Part shown: piece by piece, positions 9,431-18,616 of the stretch
Numbering within the stretch: position 1 is the stretch's first letter
Layout: each line of letters begins with the position of its first letter
Assembly (NCBI GenBank): GCA_020846975.1
Contig: JADLCX010000042.1
Span: 1-64,000, forward strand
DNA: 64,000 nucleotides
Direction: 5' to 3'
Source of the DNA: Phycisphaerales bacterium
GTDB lineage: Bacteria > Planctomycetota > Phycisphaerae > Phycisphaerales > UBA1924
Program-made: the position numbers and the translations under genes
The notes under the pieces: generated by a model
Databases searched by the model: none
Seen by the model: the letters and a program-made list of their open reading frames with translations, nothing else
Told to the model about the DNA's origin: nothing

Positions 9431-11671
9431 GTGCGTGGCGCGATTTGCGTCATTCTGCCGATCGCGTGTTCGTTGACGGGCGTCTGCGCGGCCGCGATGG
9501 TCCCGCCGAGCAACGACATCTGCGGCCAGAACGCCGCGGCGTTTTCTGTGCCCGCATCCGGCGGAACGCTCGTCGGCACGCTCTACGAAGCCACACGAGA
9601 CGGCTCGGCGTGCATCGGCCTGTCCGGCACGGATGTGTACTACTACTTCGTGCCCGGGGCGTCGGGGCCGTGGCAGGTCTCGCTCTGCTCGACCGCCGCC
9701 AACCGCGCGTTCGATTCGGTGTTGTCGATCCACACCAACTCGTGCCCGATCAACTCGTCGAACTACGCGACACCAGAGAACGCCTTCGCCTCTTGCAACG
9801 ACGACTCCGCGGGGTGTCTGGCCGGACTTTCACAGATCCCACCGCTCACGCTCTCGCCCGGGGCGGCGTACATCATCCGTGTCGCCCGCTTCGCCAACAC
9901 GCAGACCGTGCCCGGCAACTTCACGCTCACCGTCGTCAACACCGCCAGTTCCGGCGCGTGCTGCGCCGGCGGCGGGGTGTGCAACGTGCGCTCGGTCTCG
10001 CTCTGCGAAGCCCCGCTGGTCTTTCAGGGTGAGGGCACGGCCTGCTCGCCCAACCCCTGCCCGCAGCCGCCGGTCAACGACCTGTGCGCGGCCGCGACGG
10101 TCCTGACCGGCTCCTCCGCGGATGTGCTCGGCACGACCGTGCTCGCCGGGACCGACGGCGCTTCGACCTGCGCCGCCGCGAGCCGTGATGTGTGGTACGC
10201 CTTCATCCCCGACTCGACCGCCGGCTACTCGATCTCGCTGTGCGGGTCGTCCACGGTCTGGCCCTCGCTGCTCTCGGTGCATTCGGGATGTCCCGGCAAC
10301 GCCGCCAGCCAGATCGCCGGCGCCTGCGACGACAACGGGTGCTCGGTTTCAACGCCGGGCTCGCACGCCCTGATCCTCGCGGCCACGCTCCAGGCCGGCG
10401 CGCCCTACCTCATCCGCGTCGCGGGCGAAGGCTCGGCGGGCGCGAGCGTGGGCGCGTTCAGGCTCACGATCGGCGCCGCGCTGGGCGCGTGCTGCCGGGC
10501 CGCCGATGCGTCCTGTATCGTGACCCCGCAGTCGATGTGCCCATCGCCGGATCTGTGGATGCCCGGCTCGATCTGCGGCCCGACGAAGTGCGCCCCGCTC
10601 CTGGGCGCGTGCTGCAACCCGGCCTCCGGCGTCTGCTCGGTGACGACCGCCATCGGGTGCGCCGCTCCCGGAGTGTTTCTCGGAACGGTGATCCCCTGCT
10701 CGCCGTCGCCCTGCCCGCAGCCCGTGCCGGGCGCGTGCTGCGATGCGACAGGTTGCTGCACCGTCACCATCGAACCCATGTGCGGCGGAACGTTCATCCC
10801 CGCGGCCGCGTGCGCTCCGACGTTGTGCGGCGCGACCGCCGTCAACAGCCGCTGCGAGTCGGCGATCGATATCGCGCTGGCCTCGGGGTTTGTCGGCAAC
10901 TCCTGTCTGGCCGAGCCCTCGGCCGGTGATCCCGCCCCGATGTGCGTCGGCGTGGGGGGGCAGCTCCCACGCTCGCTCTGGTTGCGATTCACCCCGCCCG
11001 CGACCGCGGCCTACGCCATCTGGATGTGCGGTTCGGACCACGACACCGTGCTCACGGCGTTCAGCGGAACCTGCGGCCTGCTCTCCGAGGTCGGATGCAA
11101 CGACGATGCGCAACCCCCGTGCGAGTTCGGGGTTCCCGTGGCCTCCGTGCTCGGGCCGATCGTGCTGCAGGCGGGCGTGCCATACCTGCTCCGCGCCGGC
11201 GACAGCCCGCTTGTGCAAGTGGGGGGCGTCATCGTCGTCAGCGTTTCGGTTGAAGCCGCGCTCGGGGCTTGCTGCGCCCCCGACGGCTCGTGCGCCCCCA
11301 CCGATGCGGCGAACTGCCCCGCGGGTTCCGCGTTCACACCCGGCGGCGCTTGCGATCCCAACCCCTGTCCGCCGCCCTTGGGTGCGTGCTGCACCGGCTC
11401 GATCTGCACACAGACCACGCAAGCCGCCTGTGCGGGTCCCGCCTCGGCGTTCGCGGGTGTTGGTCTGGCGTGCAACCAGTATCCACAGTCGGTCGGCGCG
11501 TGCTGCCTGGCCGATTTCAACCATCTTTCGGGCGTGAGCGTCCAAGACCTGTTCGACTTCCTTTCCGCCTATTTCTCGGGCCTCCCCGACGCCGATATCA
11601 ACCGGACCGGGCTGATCTCCGTCGAGGACATCTTCAACTATCTCGACGCGTATTTCAGAGGCGGCTGCTGA
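9431..11671 (+). CDS. Array gene 2: cysteine-rich GC-dockerin surface protein
   Basis: 746 residues from the GTG at VRGAICVILP, chosen because a signal peptide (hydrophobic core about residues 4-18, cleavage near VCAAA) begins there and GGAGGAAGAGGA lies upstream; the open frame extends 46 codons further but that stretch is arginine-rich and not signal-like. There are three PPC-like beta-sandwich domains (starting SNDIC, VNDLC, NSRCE) and about six six-cysteine modules. The C-terminal dockerin pair is more diverged (VSVQDLFDFL and ISVEDIFNYL) and ends exactly in GGC. The last module runs straight into the dockerin as G-A-C-C-L-A-D-F-N. It is a secreted, probably cell-surface protein; the ligand is unknown. 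Confidence 0.88.
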   Translation: MRGAICVILPIACSLTGVCAAAMVPPSNDICGQNAAAFSVPASGGTLVGTLYEATRDGSACIGLSGTDVYYYFVPGASGPWQVSLCSTAANRAFDSVLSIHTNSCPINSSNYATPENAFASCNDDSAGCLAGLSQIPPLTLSPGAAYIIRVARFANTQTVPGNFTLTVVNTASSGACCAGGGVCNVRSVSLCEAPLVFQGEGTACSPNPCPQPPVNDLCAAATVLTGSSADVLGTTVLAGTDGASTCAAASRDVWYAFIPDSTAGYSISLCGSSTVWPSLLSVHSGCPGNAASQIAGACDDNGCSVSTPGSHALILAATLQAGAPYLIRVAGEGSAGASVGAFRLTIGAALGACCRAADASCIVTPQSMCPSPDLWMPGSICGPTKCAPLLGACCNPASGVCSVTTAIGCAAPGVFLGTVIPCSPSPCPQPVPGACCDATGCCTVTIEPMCGGTFIPAAACAPTLCGATAVNSRCESAIDIALASGFVGNSCLAEPSAGDPAPMCVGVGGQLPRSLWLRFTPPATAAYAIWMCGSDHDTVLTAFSGTCGLLSEVGCNDDAQPPCEFGVPVASVLGPIVLQAGVPYLLRAGDSPLVQVGGVIVVSVSVEAALGACCAPDGSCAPTDAANCPAGSAFTPGGACDPNPCPPPLGACCTGSICTQTTQAACAGPASAFAGVGLACNQYPQSVGACCLADFNHLSGVSVQDLFDFLSAYFSGLPDADINRTGLISVEDIFNYLDAYFRGGC

Positions 11672-11698
11672 ACCGCCCAGATTCACAGCCTTTTCTGC

Positions 11699-11727
11699 TT
11701 GCGAACTCCCGAACCTCGTGCAAACTT
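11699..11727 (+). promoter_or_regulatory. Putative sigma-70 promoter of array gene 3
   Basis: -35 TTGCGA and -10 AAACTT are separated by 17 bases. The 8-mer CCCAGATT, found in several intergenic regions of the array, lies at 11676-11683, just upstream of the -35. Confidence 0.4.
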
Positions 11728-11827
11728 GGAACACCCGGATTCGGAGAGTCGGATCGATGTCTGGCCGATGGATTTCGCACCCCGCACCCCGCACCTCCGC
11801 CTGCTGACTGCCCAGGAGAGTTCTCGG

Positions 11828-13765
11828 ATGACGATCAAGACGTTGACAGCCCGCCCGTGCTCCGCATCGGTGTTGCTCGCGGCCGTGGCCGCCTCAATCC
11901 CCGGCATCTCGCTCGGCGCCGGGCCACAGCCGATCTCGGAGAAGCCGGTCGTCGCCGCGCGTCAGGCGATCGAGGTCTCAACCGCGGCCGCGAACACCAC
12001 GGTCCTTCACGCGCGCTACACCCCCGCGCGGCATTCCGCGGGCGGTCCGGTGATCGTCGACCGAGGGCCGGGCTGCCCGACCAACTCGGTTACGCGCTTC
12101 CGCGCGCCGCGCCCGGGCTTCTCGCAGGATTTCGATTTCGACAACATCCAGGCCGGACAGGAACTGGTCATCCAGGCCGGCTTCGCGCAGCAGGAGATCG
12201 CGGCCGCGTCGTTCCAGATTCCCGATTCGGAGTTCCCGATCAAAATCAACATGGTCCAGGCGATCCTGGGCACCGTGGCGAGCGTGCCCACAACGACTCG
12301 GTACACGATCATGGTCTGGGACGGGACACCGCCCTCCTCGGGTGCCGGCGCTCTGTACTCGGCAAGCTCGGACAGCACCGATCCGGCCTCGCCGCCCGAT
12401 CTGAGCCTGCCCGCCGCGCCCGGGCAGAGCGGCTCGTCGCTCGCCGCGGCCATCGGCGACATCCGCTTCTCGGTCGATGACATGGGCGTGCTCGAAGATG
12501 CCTGGGTCGTTCAACCGATCGGCAACCCGTCGGCCATGCACACGGTCACGATCGGCATCCGGATCGATCAGCACAACAACCAGACCGCCAACCCGTGCAC
12601 AACGGCGCCTCCGCAGGCATCCAATGCGTTCCCCTGCACGGAGCCCGCGACCTGCTGCACGCCGCCGAGCCTGCTGACGTTCCCGAACGACAACTGGCTG
12701 TACGGCCTGAACTGCGGGGCGGCCGGCTGCCCCGCCAACGGCGGAATGGTGCGGTTCTCGCAGCTCTCGGCCAACGGTTGCTTGATCGGGTTCTGCACCG
12801 GGTGTCGTCCGAGCGGCGATTGGGCCCTCCGCCTGCAGTGGTCCAAACTCGGCTGCCTGCCCGCGACGGGCTCGTGCTGCGATGCCGGCACCGGCGCGTG
12901 CATCGTCAACCAGCAAGTGGACTGCCTCGGAGCCTGGACCGAGAACGGCGTCTGCGATCCCAATCCGTGCCCGCAGCCCCCCGGGGCGTGCTGCTTCACC
13001 GGCGGAACCTGCCAGTCTCGTGACGCGAACTCGTGCGCCGGCTTCGGCGGAACGTTCCTCGGCGTCGGCACGACCTGCGTCACCAACGCGTGCGTCGCCC
13101 GCGCGTGCTGCATTCCTTCCAACGGCGCGTGCCTCGCCGGGCTGTTCCCGGCTCAGTGCGCCGCCGCGGGTGGAGTCTCGCAGGGCGTCGGGTCCACGTG
13201 CGACGTCAACAACTGCCCGCAACCGACCGGCGCGTGCTGCTTCACCGCGACCGGCTTCTGCGCCCTGGATACCCAGGCCAACTGCACCATCCCCGGCACC
13301 GTGTGGGCCGGCGCGGGGGTCGCGTGCTCGCAGGCGAGCTGCCCGAGCACGGGCGCTTGCTGCGCAGCGAGCGGGTTCTGCTCCGCGGAGACCGCCTCCT
13401 CGTGCGCAGGCGTTCCGGGGGCGACCTTCCAGGGTGTGGGTACGAGTTGCACACCCGACCCGTGCGTGTCCTCGGGCGCGTGTTGCTGCGGATCGACGTG
13501 CATGGTCGTCGCGCCCGCATCTTGCGTCGGCGCCAACCACGCCTACATCGGCAACAACACCGCCTGCAACCCCGCGGGCAACAGCACCTCGCCCTGCTGC
13601 AAAGCCGACTACAACCAGGTCGGCGGCATCAGCGTGCAGGACATCTTCGACTACCTCGCGGGCTACTTCTCGACCGAGGACTGCGCCAACATCAACCAGA
13701 CCGGCGGTATCAGCGTTCAGGACATCTTTGACTTCCTGTCGGCCTACTTCGCCGGCGGGTGCTGA
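11828..13765 (+). CDS. Array gene 3: GC-dockerin protein with distinct N-terminal domain
   Basis: 645 residues from the ATG at MTIKTLTARP; CAGGAGA is upstream and a signal peptide (cleavage near SLGAG, about residue 33) follows. Unlike its neighbours it has no PPC-like domain. Residues ~35-330 form a different extracellular region with beta-rich segments (QDFDFDNIQAGQELV, RYTIMVWDGTP, HTVTIGIRID) and a cysteine-containing end near GCRPSGDWALRLQWS. Six six-cysteine modules follow (about residues 335-580), the last of the G-A-C-C-C-G variant type. The dockerin pair is ISVQDIFDYL and ISVQDIFDFL with terminus AGGC. The different N-terminal domain with the same C-terminal half suggests that modules shuffle within the array. 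Exported and surface-anchored by inference. Confidence 0.88.
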   Translation: MTIKTLTARPCSASVLLAAVAASIPGISLGAGPQPISEKPVVAARQAIEVSTAAANTTVLHARYTPARHSAGGPVIVDRGPGCPTNSVTRFRAPRPGFSQDFDFDNIQAGQELVIQAGFAQQEIAAASFQIPDSEFPIKINMVQAILGTVASVPTTTRYTIMVWDGTPPSSGAGALYSASSDSTDPASPPDLSLPAAPGQSGSSLAAAIGDIRFSVDDMGVLEDAWVVQPIGNPSAMHTVTIGIRIDQHNNQTANPCTTAPPQASNAFPCTEPATCCTPPSLLTFPNDNWLYGLNCGAAGCPANGGMVRFSQLSANGCLIGFCTGCRPSGDWALRLQWSKLGCLPATGSCCDAGTGACIVNQQVDCLGAWTENGVCDPNPCPQPPGACCFTGGTCQSRDANSCAGFGGTFLGVGTTCVTNACVARACCIPSNGACLAGLFPAQCAAAGGVSQGVGSTCDVNNCPQPTGACCFTATGFCALDTQANCTIPGTVWAGAGVACSQASCPSTGACCAASGFCSAETASSCAGVPGATFQGVGTSCTPDPCVSSGACCCGSTCMVVAPASCVGANHAYIGNNTACNPAGNSTSPCCKADYNQVGGISVQDIFDYLAGYFSTEDCANINQTGGISVQDIFDFLSAYFAGGC

Positions 13766-14122
13766 GGTCCGCGAACAACAGGCCACGGGTGCGGCGTCCG
13801 CGCCAGAAAGTGCCCAGATTTCCACGTATCTGCGCGTATCCGGCCGGGTTTCCGGCTACCCGCCACGGCGCGGTTGATTGTCCCGCAAGTTGTGCAACAC
13901 TTGGAGCCACACCCGACGCGCGCGCCGGGTGTGGCGGCCGGGCAAGGCCGGCGGGCGGACGGCGCGATCCCCGCGGCGTCCACGGCGGCCGCCTCGACCC
14001 GGAGTTTGGCCGCACGGCCGCGCTCCGCGAACCAACCCGCCGTTGGGCGTGCGCTCGGCGGCCGGGACCGGCCCTGGACCAATCCTCGAACCGGGTTCGA
14101 GGCACGACAAAGGAACTCGATC
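13766..14122 (+). other. Intergenic region before array gene 4 (357 bases)
   Basis: No gene is seen. It holds one copy of the array-associated 8-mer CCCAGATT (13813-13820), a weak promoter candidate TTGATT-16-AACACT (13874-13901), a 9-bp-stem hairpin (CCACACCCG 13907-13915 with CGGGTGTGG 13926-13934), and a 19-base palindrome at 14084-14102 just before the ribosome binding site AAAGGA. The open frame across it, in phase with gene 4, is arginine-rich and is not thought to be coding. Confidence 0.5.
14084..14102 (+). promoter_or_regulatory. 19-base palindrome in the leader of array gene 4
   Basis: CCTCGAACC and GGTTCGAGG flank a single central G. It ends 20 bases before the ATG of gene 4. The 14-mer ACCGGGTTCGAGGC that includes its right arm recurs at 18340-18353 in another intergenic region of the array. 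It could be an operator or a leader hairpin; it is not part of a tRNA because no paired T-arm surrounds it. Confidence 0.4.
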
Positions 14123-15709
14123 ATGACGTTTGCCCGCTTGTCCTGGCTCGCCTCCGCAACCACGGCCTGTTGTCTTGCCGGCGCGGCCGGCGCGCAGCCT
14201 TCCAATGACACCTGCGCCGGCGCGACCGTGGCCGTGGTCGGCGCGAACGCCGGAACGCTTGTCAACGCCAACAGCGAGGACAGCGAGAACTCCTGCGAGG
14301 GCGGCGGTGGCGCGGACATCTTCTTCACGTTCGTCCCCCCCGCGACGGGGGCGTATTCGTTCTCGCTCTGCCAGGACGCGGTGTTCTTCGATTCGATCAT
14401 GTCGATCCACACCGGCTGCCCGACCAGCGCGGCCAACGAGATCACCTGCGATGATGACGGGTGCGGCTTCTTCCGTGACCTGTCGGTCATCCCCAGCGTG
14501 ACGCTCCAGGCCGGCCTGCCCCAGCCGTACATCATCCGCGTCTCGACCTTCAGCGCAGCCGATGACGGCGCTTCGATCATTCTGAACATCGGCGGTGTCT
14601 CCAACGGAGCCTGCTGCCTGTTCGACGGCAACTGCATCACGACCACGTCCACGAGCTGCACGGCCGGCGTCTTCCAGGGCACGGGCACGGCCTGCATCCC
14701 CAGCCCCTGCCCGCCGCTGGGCACCTGCTGCAACGCCGACCAGTGCTGCTCGCTGACGTTCCAATCCGGTTGCGCCGCGGGCGGAACGTGGACCCTGGGC
14801 GGGACCTGCAATCCCTCGCCGTGCGCGACCCCCGCCAACGACACCTGCGCCACCGCGACCCCGCTGGTGGTCGGCGTGCCGGTCACGGGTTCCAACTGCT
14901 CCGCGGGCGATGACCAGTTGCTCTCCTGCGCGTTCGTCGATCCGACCAATACCCACAAGACCGTCTGGTACAGCTTCACGCCCGCCCACACCGCCGCCTA
15001 CACGTTCAACTCGTGCGGGACCTCGTTCGACACCACCATCGGCGTGTTCGGCGGGACCTGCGGCGGGCTCACCGAGATCGCCTGCAACGACGACTCGAGC
15101 TCGACCGGCAACGTGGTCTGTCCGGGCGGAGGGATCCTGGCCGGGCTCAACTCGCGCATCCCCAGCCTGATCCTCGACGCCGGCACGACCTACTACGTGC
15201 TCCTCGCCGCGTGGGGCCAGGCTCCTGCCGGCGGCCCGTACGTCCTTGCCGCGGGCGCGATCGAGAACCTCGGCGCGTGCTGCAACGGAACCGCGTGCAC
15301 CCAGACCGACCAGACCCGCTGCGGTCAAGGAACCTTCCGCGCCGGCGATGTGTGCAGCCCCAACCCCTGCCTGCCCCAGACCGGCGCGTGCTGCGCCGGC
15401 GCCACGTGCAGCCTCACCACCGCCGCCGCGTGCACCGGCGAGTTCCGGGCGTTCGCGGGTCTCGGCACGGTCTGCAACGTGTTCAGTTCCTCCAACCCCG
15501 CCCAGAACCGCACCCCGTGCTGCCTGGCCAACTACAACCAGTCCGCCAACCCCGTCGAGCCGACCGTTCAGGATATCTTCGACTTCCTGACCGGTTACTT
15601 CACCAACGACCCGCTTGCCAACATCAACGGTTCGGCCAACCCCGTCGAGCCGACTGTGCAGGACATCTTCGACTTCCTCACTGTCTATTTCAACGGCTGC
15701 GCGGGCTGA
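14123..15709 (+). CDS. Array gene 4: cysteine-rich GC-dockerin surface protein
   Basis: 528 residues, the shortest of the array. It starts at the ATG of MTFARLSWLAS, with AAAGGA upstream and a signal peptide cleaved near GAQPSND. There are two PPC-like domains (starting SNDTC and ANDTC) and four six-cysteine modules arranged two and two. The dockerin pair is unusual: both repeats read NPVEPTVQDIFDFL instead of GGVSVQDIFDFL, so a proline-glutamate-proline insertion sits before the helix. The terminus is NGCAG, placing the cysteine third from the end. A terminator follows. Secreted and surface-anchored by family inference. Confidence 0.88.
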   Translation: MTFARLSWLASATTACCLAGAAGAQPSNDTCAGATVAVVGANAGTLVNANSEDSENSCEGGGGADIFFTFVPPATGAYSFSLCQDAVFFDSIMSIHTGCPTSAANEITCDDDGCGFFRDLSVIPSVTLQAGLPQPYIIRVSTFSAADDGASIILNIGGVSNGACCLFDGNCITTTSTSCTAGVFQGTGTACIPSPCPPLGTCCNADQCCSLTFQSGCAAGGTWTLGGTCNPSPCATPANDTCATATPLVVGVPVTGSNCSAGDDQLLSCAFVDPTNTHKTVWYSFTPAHTAAYTFNSCGTSFDTTIGVFGGTCGGLTEIACNDDSSSTGNVVCPGGGILAGLNSRIPSLILDAGTTYYVLLAAWGQAPAGGPYVLAAGAIENLGACCNGTACTQTDQTRCGQGTFRAGDVCSPNPCLPQTGACCAGATCSLTTAAACTGEFRAFAGLGTVCNVFSSSNPAQNRTPCCLANYNQSANPVEPTVQDIFDFLTGYFTNDPLANINGSANPVEPTVQDIFDFLTVYFNGCAG

Positions 15710-15738
15710 GTGATCGGGATGAGTTCGCGATCAAACCC

Positions 15739-15777
15739 ACGGCCCGGGGCCATGCGCTCCGGGCCGTTCGCCTTTCT
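15739..15777 (+). terminator. Rho-independent terminator after array gene 4
   Basis: A perfect 9-bp stem (ACGGCCCGG at 15739-15747, CCGGGCCGT at 15759-15767) is followed by the pyrimidine tract TCGCCTTTCTT. It lies 29 bases after the stop codon. Confidence 0.65.
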
Positions 15778-15834
15778 TGCGGCAAGTCCGGATTGACGGC
15801 CCCGCTCGACAGCCGCGGATTCGCCACCTCGTAC

Positions 15835-15863
15835 TTGCGTCGCGGCACGAATCCGGGTACATC
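15835..15863 (+). promoter_or_regulatory. Putative sigma-70 promoter of array gene 5
   Basis: -35 TTGCGT and -10 TACATC have a 17-base spacer, between the terminator of gene 4 and the ATG of gene 5. Confidence 0.45.
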
Positions 15864-15926
15864 AGGTGCACGATCGCATCGAGCCGCGCGGGTAGCTGAC
15901 CGGCGCGAGGTTCCCGGAGAATGTTC

Positions 15927-18269
15927 ATGACCAGTCGGTTCCTGCACCACCTCTTTGCGTGCACCGCGCTTGCGTTGCTCGCCGCGGCGAGACCCGGCCT
16001 CGCCCAGCCCACCAACGACCTCTGCGACAACGCCACCCCGCTTCCGCTCGGATCCTCGACCACGGGCACGACGGTCGGCGCGACGCTCGACGGCGGTTTC
16101 CCGACCCCCTGCGGCGGCCAATCCATCTCCGCGCCGGGTGTGTGGTTCTCGCTCGTCGGCGACGGCACCACCCTCACCATCGAGACCTGCACGGGCACAT
16201 CGTTTGACTCCAAACTCCACGTGTTCTGCACCACCCTCGCCGAACCGTGCGCTGCGCCCAGCGCGCTGATCTGTATCGCGGGCAACGACGACGCCTGCTC
16301 GCTCCAGTCCCGAATCTCGTTCTGCAGCGCCTCAGGGCAGACGTACTTCGTGCTCGTCAGCGGCTTCGGCTCCGCGGTCGGGTCGTTCACCCTCGCCGCC
16401 CTGCCCGGTGCTCCGTGCACCGGCAGCATCGGCTGCGCCCCGCCAAGCACGGGCGCGTGCTGCACCAACACCAGCGGCGCTTGCGCGGTCACCACCTCGA
16501 CCGCGTGCGGTTCGGGAAGCGTGTACCAGGGCGCGAACACCACCTGCACCCCCAACCCGTGCCCGCCCGTCGGGTCGTGCTGCGCCGCCGGCGGATGCTG
16601 CACGATCGGGCCGCAGGCAAGCTGCACAGGCGCGTGGACTCTGGCCGGCTCCTGCCTGCCCAACCCCTGCCCCGGCCCGATCAACGATGCGTGCGCATCG
16701 GCCATCGTGCTGTCGCTCGGCGTCCCCGCGACCGGCTCCAACTGCTCGGCGACCGACGATCAGACCGTTTCGTGCGCCACCACCTCCGCCGTCAACACCC
16801 ACAAGACCGTCTGGTACACCTTCACCCCCGCGGTCAGCGGCGCGTACACCTTGAACACCTGCGGCAGCAGTTTCGACACGCTCCTGGCCCTCTACACCGG
16901 CGCGTGCGGCTCGCTCACGGAGGTCGCGTGCAACGACCAGTCCGGCGCCGCCGGAAACACCGCCTGTCCGAACAGTTCGCTCAACTCCCGTATCCCCGTG
17001 ATCCAGCTCGCCGCGGGAACGCCGTACCGCGTGCTCGTCGGCGCGTGGGGCGTGGCTCCGACCGGCGGCAACTACACGCTCCTGGTCGCGGCGGTCGTGC
17101 CCGGCGCGTGCTGCAACCCGACCACGGCCGCGTGCTCGATCACCTCCCAGAGCGCGTGCGCCGCGCCGCTGACCTATCGCGGCGACGGCACCGCCTGCAC
17201 GCCCACGCAGTGCGGCGCGAGCGGCGCGTGCTGCGCCGCATCGGGCGTGTGCTCCCAGGTCAACCTGACCGGCTGTCCGCCCAGCAGCAGTTACAGCGGC
17301 AACGGCACGGTCTGCGCGCCCAATCCGTGTCCGCAGCCCGGCGCTTGCTGTGCCGCGAGCGGGTGCTGCGTGGTCGCGGCACAGGCCGCCTGCACCGAGC
17401 CGCTCTGGATCTCCAGCGCCGTCTGCGCCCCCAACCCCTGTCCCGCCCCGGCCAACGACACCTGCGCCGGCGCTCAGGCCGTCATCGCGGGCACGGCCGC
17501 GACCGGGTCCAACTGCTCGGCCCGCGATGATCTTCCGATCGCCTGCGCGACGCAGGGCGCGGCCAACACGCACCAAACCGTGTGGTTCCGGTTCGTCCCG
17601 ACCCACACCGCCGCGTACACGCTCGACACGTGCGGCAGTTCGTTCGACACCATCCTCGCGGTCTACGGCGGCGCGTGCGAGAATCCCGTGCTCGTCGCGT
17701 GCAACGACGACTCTTCCGCGCCGGGCAACCAGACCTGCCCGACAAGCGGGCTCAACTCCCGCATCCGAACCGTCAGCCTCACGGCGGGCGCTTCGTACCT
17801 CATCGAACTCGCCGGATGGGGTTCCTTCAGCCCGCAGGGGACCTACTTCCTCAACATCGCGGCCACCGGCACGCTCGGAGCCTGCTGCGCGAACGGCCTC
17901 TGCATCCAGACCGACGCCGACAACTGCGCCGGTTCGTTCCAGCCCGGTTCCTGCACGCCAAGCCCGTGCCCGACCGGTGCGGGCGCGTGCTGCGCCGGGT
18001 CCTCGTGCGCGGTGCTCGATGCCGCGCTGTGCGTCGGCGAGAACCACCGCTTCATCGGCATCGGCGCGGCCTGCAACGCCGCCGGAAACTCCACAACCCC
18101 GTGCTGCGCGGCCGACTTCGATCAGTCCGGGTCCGTGACGCTCCAGGACCTGTTCAGTTTCCTCAACGCCTACTTCGCCTCCTCGCCTCTGGCGGATGTC
18201 AACGGCGGCGGCGTCGCGCTCCAGGACATCTTCGACTATCTTTCGGCCTATTTCGGTGGCTGCGTTTGA
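15927..18269 (+). CDS. Array gene 5: cysteine-rich GC-dockerin surface protein
   Basis: 780 residues from the second of two in-frame ATGs. The first ATG (15921) abuts the CGGAGA Shine-Dalgarno with no spacer, whereas 15927 has a 6-base spacer. A signal peptide is cleaved near GLAQPTND. There are three PPC-like domains (TNDLC, INDAC, ANDTC) and about seven six-cysteine modules arranged 2-3-2. The dockerin pair is VTLQDLFSFL and VALQDIFDYL with terminus GGCV. The second and third PPC-like domains share AATGSNCSA/SATDDQ-like openings with gene 4, suggesting they are the closest relatives within the array. The role is inferred only: extracellular, disulfide-stabilised and surface-anchored. Confidence 0.88.
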   Translation: MTSRFLHHLFACTALALLAAARPGLAQPTNDLCDNATPLPLGSSTTGTTVGATLDGGFPTPCGGQSISAPGVWFSLVGDGTTLTIETCTGTSFDSKLHVFCTTLAEPCAAPSALICIAGNDDACSLQSRISFCSASGQTYFVLVSGFGSAVGSFTLAALPGAPCTGSIGCAPPSTGACCTNTSGACAVTTSTACGSGSVYQGANTTCTPNPCPPVGSCCAAGGCCTIGPQASCTGAWTLAGSCLPNPCPGPINDACASAIVLSLGVPATGSNCSATDDQTVSCATTSAVNTHKTVWYTFTPAVSGAYTLNTCGSSFDTLLALYTGACGSLTEVACNDQSGAAGNTACPNSSLNSRIPVIQLAAGTPYRVLVGAWGVAPTGGNYTLLVAAVVPGACCNPTTAACSITSQSACAAPLTYRGDGTACTPTQCGASGACCAASGVCSQVNLTGCPPSSSYSGNGTVCAPNPCPQPGACCAASGCCVVAAQAACTEPLWISSAVCAPNPCPAPANDTCAGAQAVIAGTAATGSNCSARDDLPIACATQGAANTHQTVWFRFVPTHTAAYTLDTCGSSFDTILAVYGGACENPVLVACNDDSSAPGNQTCPTSGLNSRIRTVSLTAGASYLIELAGWGSFSPQGTYFLNIAATGTLGACCANGLCIQTDADNCAGSFQPGSCTPSPCPTGAGACCAGSSCAVLDAALCVGENHRFIGIGAACNAAGNSTTPCCAADFDQSGSVTLQDLFSFLNAYFASSPLADVNGGGVALQDIFDYLSAYFGGCV

Positions 18270-18616
18270 GCCGTTCCGTCAAGGGTCACCCCGTCATCGG
18301 TGTGAATCTGGCGCGATCGTGACGACTCGGGATAGGCCCACCGGGTTCGAGGCTCACGAGCCGCCCCGCTTGGTCCGATCTAGCACGCATGGATTGCAGA
18401 CCGCCCAGATTGCCGGATCTTCCTGAATCCCCCGAGTAAAGGGGGGGATCGTCAACGGTTTGGCGAATCTGGGCGACTCTGACTGGTTTTGGCTTGCGGA
18501 CCTTGTGGTTTTCGGGTAAATGTAGTAAGTGCGCGACGGCGTCCTTTTCGTGTCCCGGCGGGGGACGCCGCTCTTTTCTCACGGGAAGAACGCCCATTTT
18601 TTTGGAAGGATGAGGG
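18270..18616 (+). other. Intergenic region before array gene 6 (347 bases)
   Basis: No gene is seen. It holds the 8-mer CCCAGATT twice, in opposite orientations (18404-18411 and as AATCTGGG at 18466-18473), a second copy of the 14-mer ACCGGGTTCGAGGC (18340-18353), the promoter at 18494-18522, and a leader hairpin (GGCGTCC 18538-18544, GGACGCC 18563-18569) followed by GCTCTTTTCT. The hairpin plus T run lies between promoter and start codon and could act as an attenuator. Confidence 0.5.
18494..18522 (+). promoter_or_regulatory. Putative sigma-70 promoter of array gene 6
   Basis: -35 TTGCGG, a 17-base spacer and -10 TAAATG. The surrounding ~48 bases align with the promoter of array gene 1, including the spacer motif TTGT-G-GTTT and the downstream AGTGCGCGA. 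The paralogous genes therefore share their control region. Confidence 0.55.

Noticed and set aside
6343..9579. Minus-strand open frame of 1078 residues opposite array gene 1
   Set aside because: Arginine/alanine/glycine-rich shadow of a GC-rich gene; no signal, domain or ribosome binding site, whereas the plus strand has a signal peptide, repeats and dockerin.
14084..14110. tRNA-like GGTTCGA sequence (also at 18344)
   Set aside because: No paired T-arm, anticodon arm or acceptor stem around it; the sequence is explained by a palindrome.
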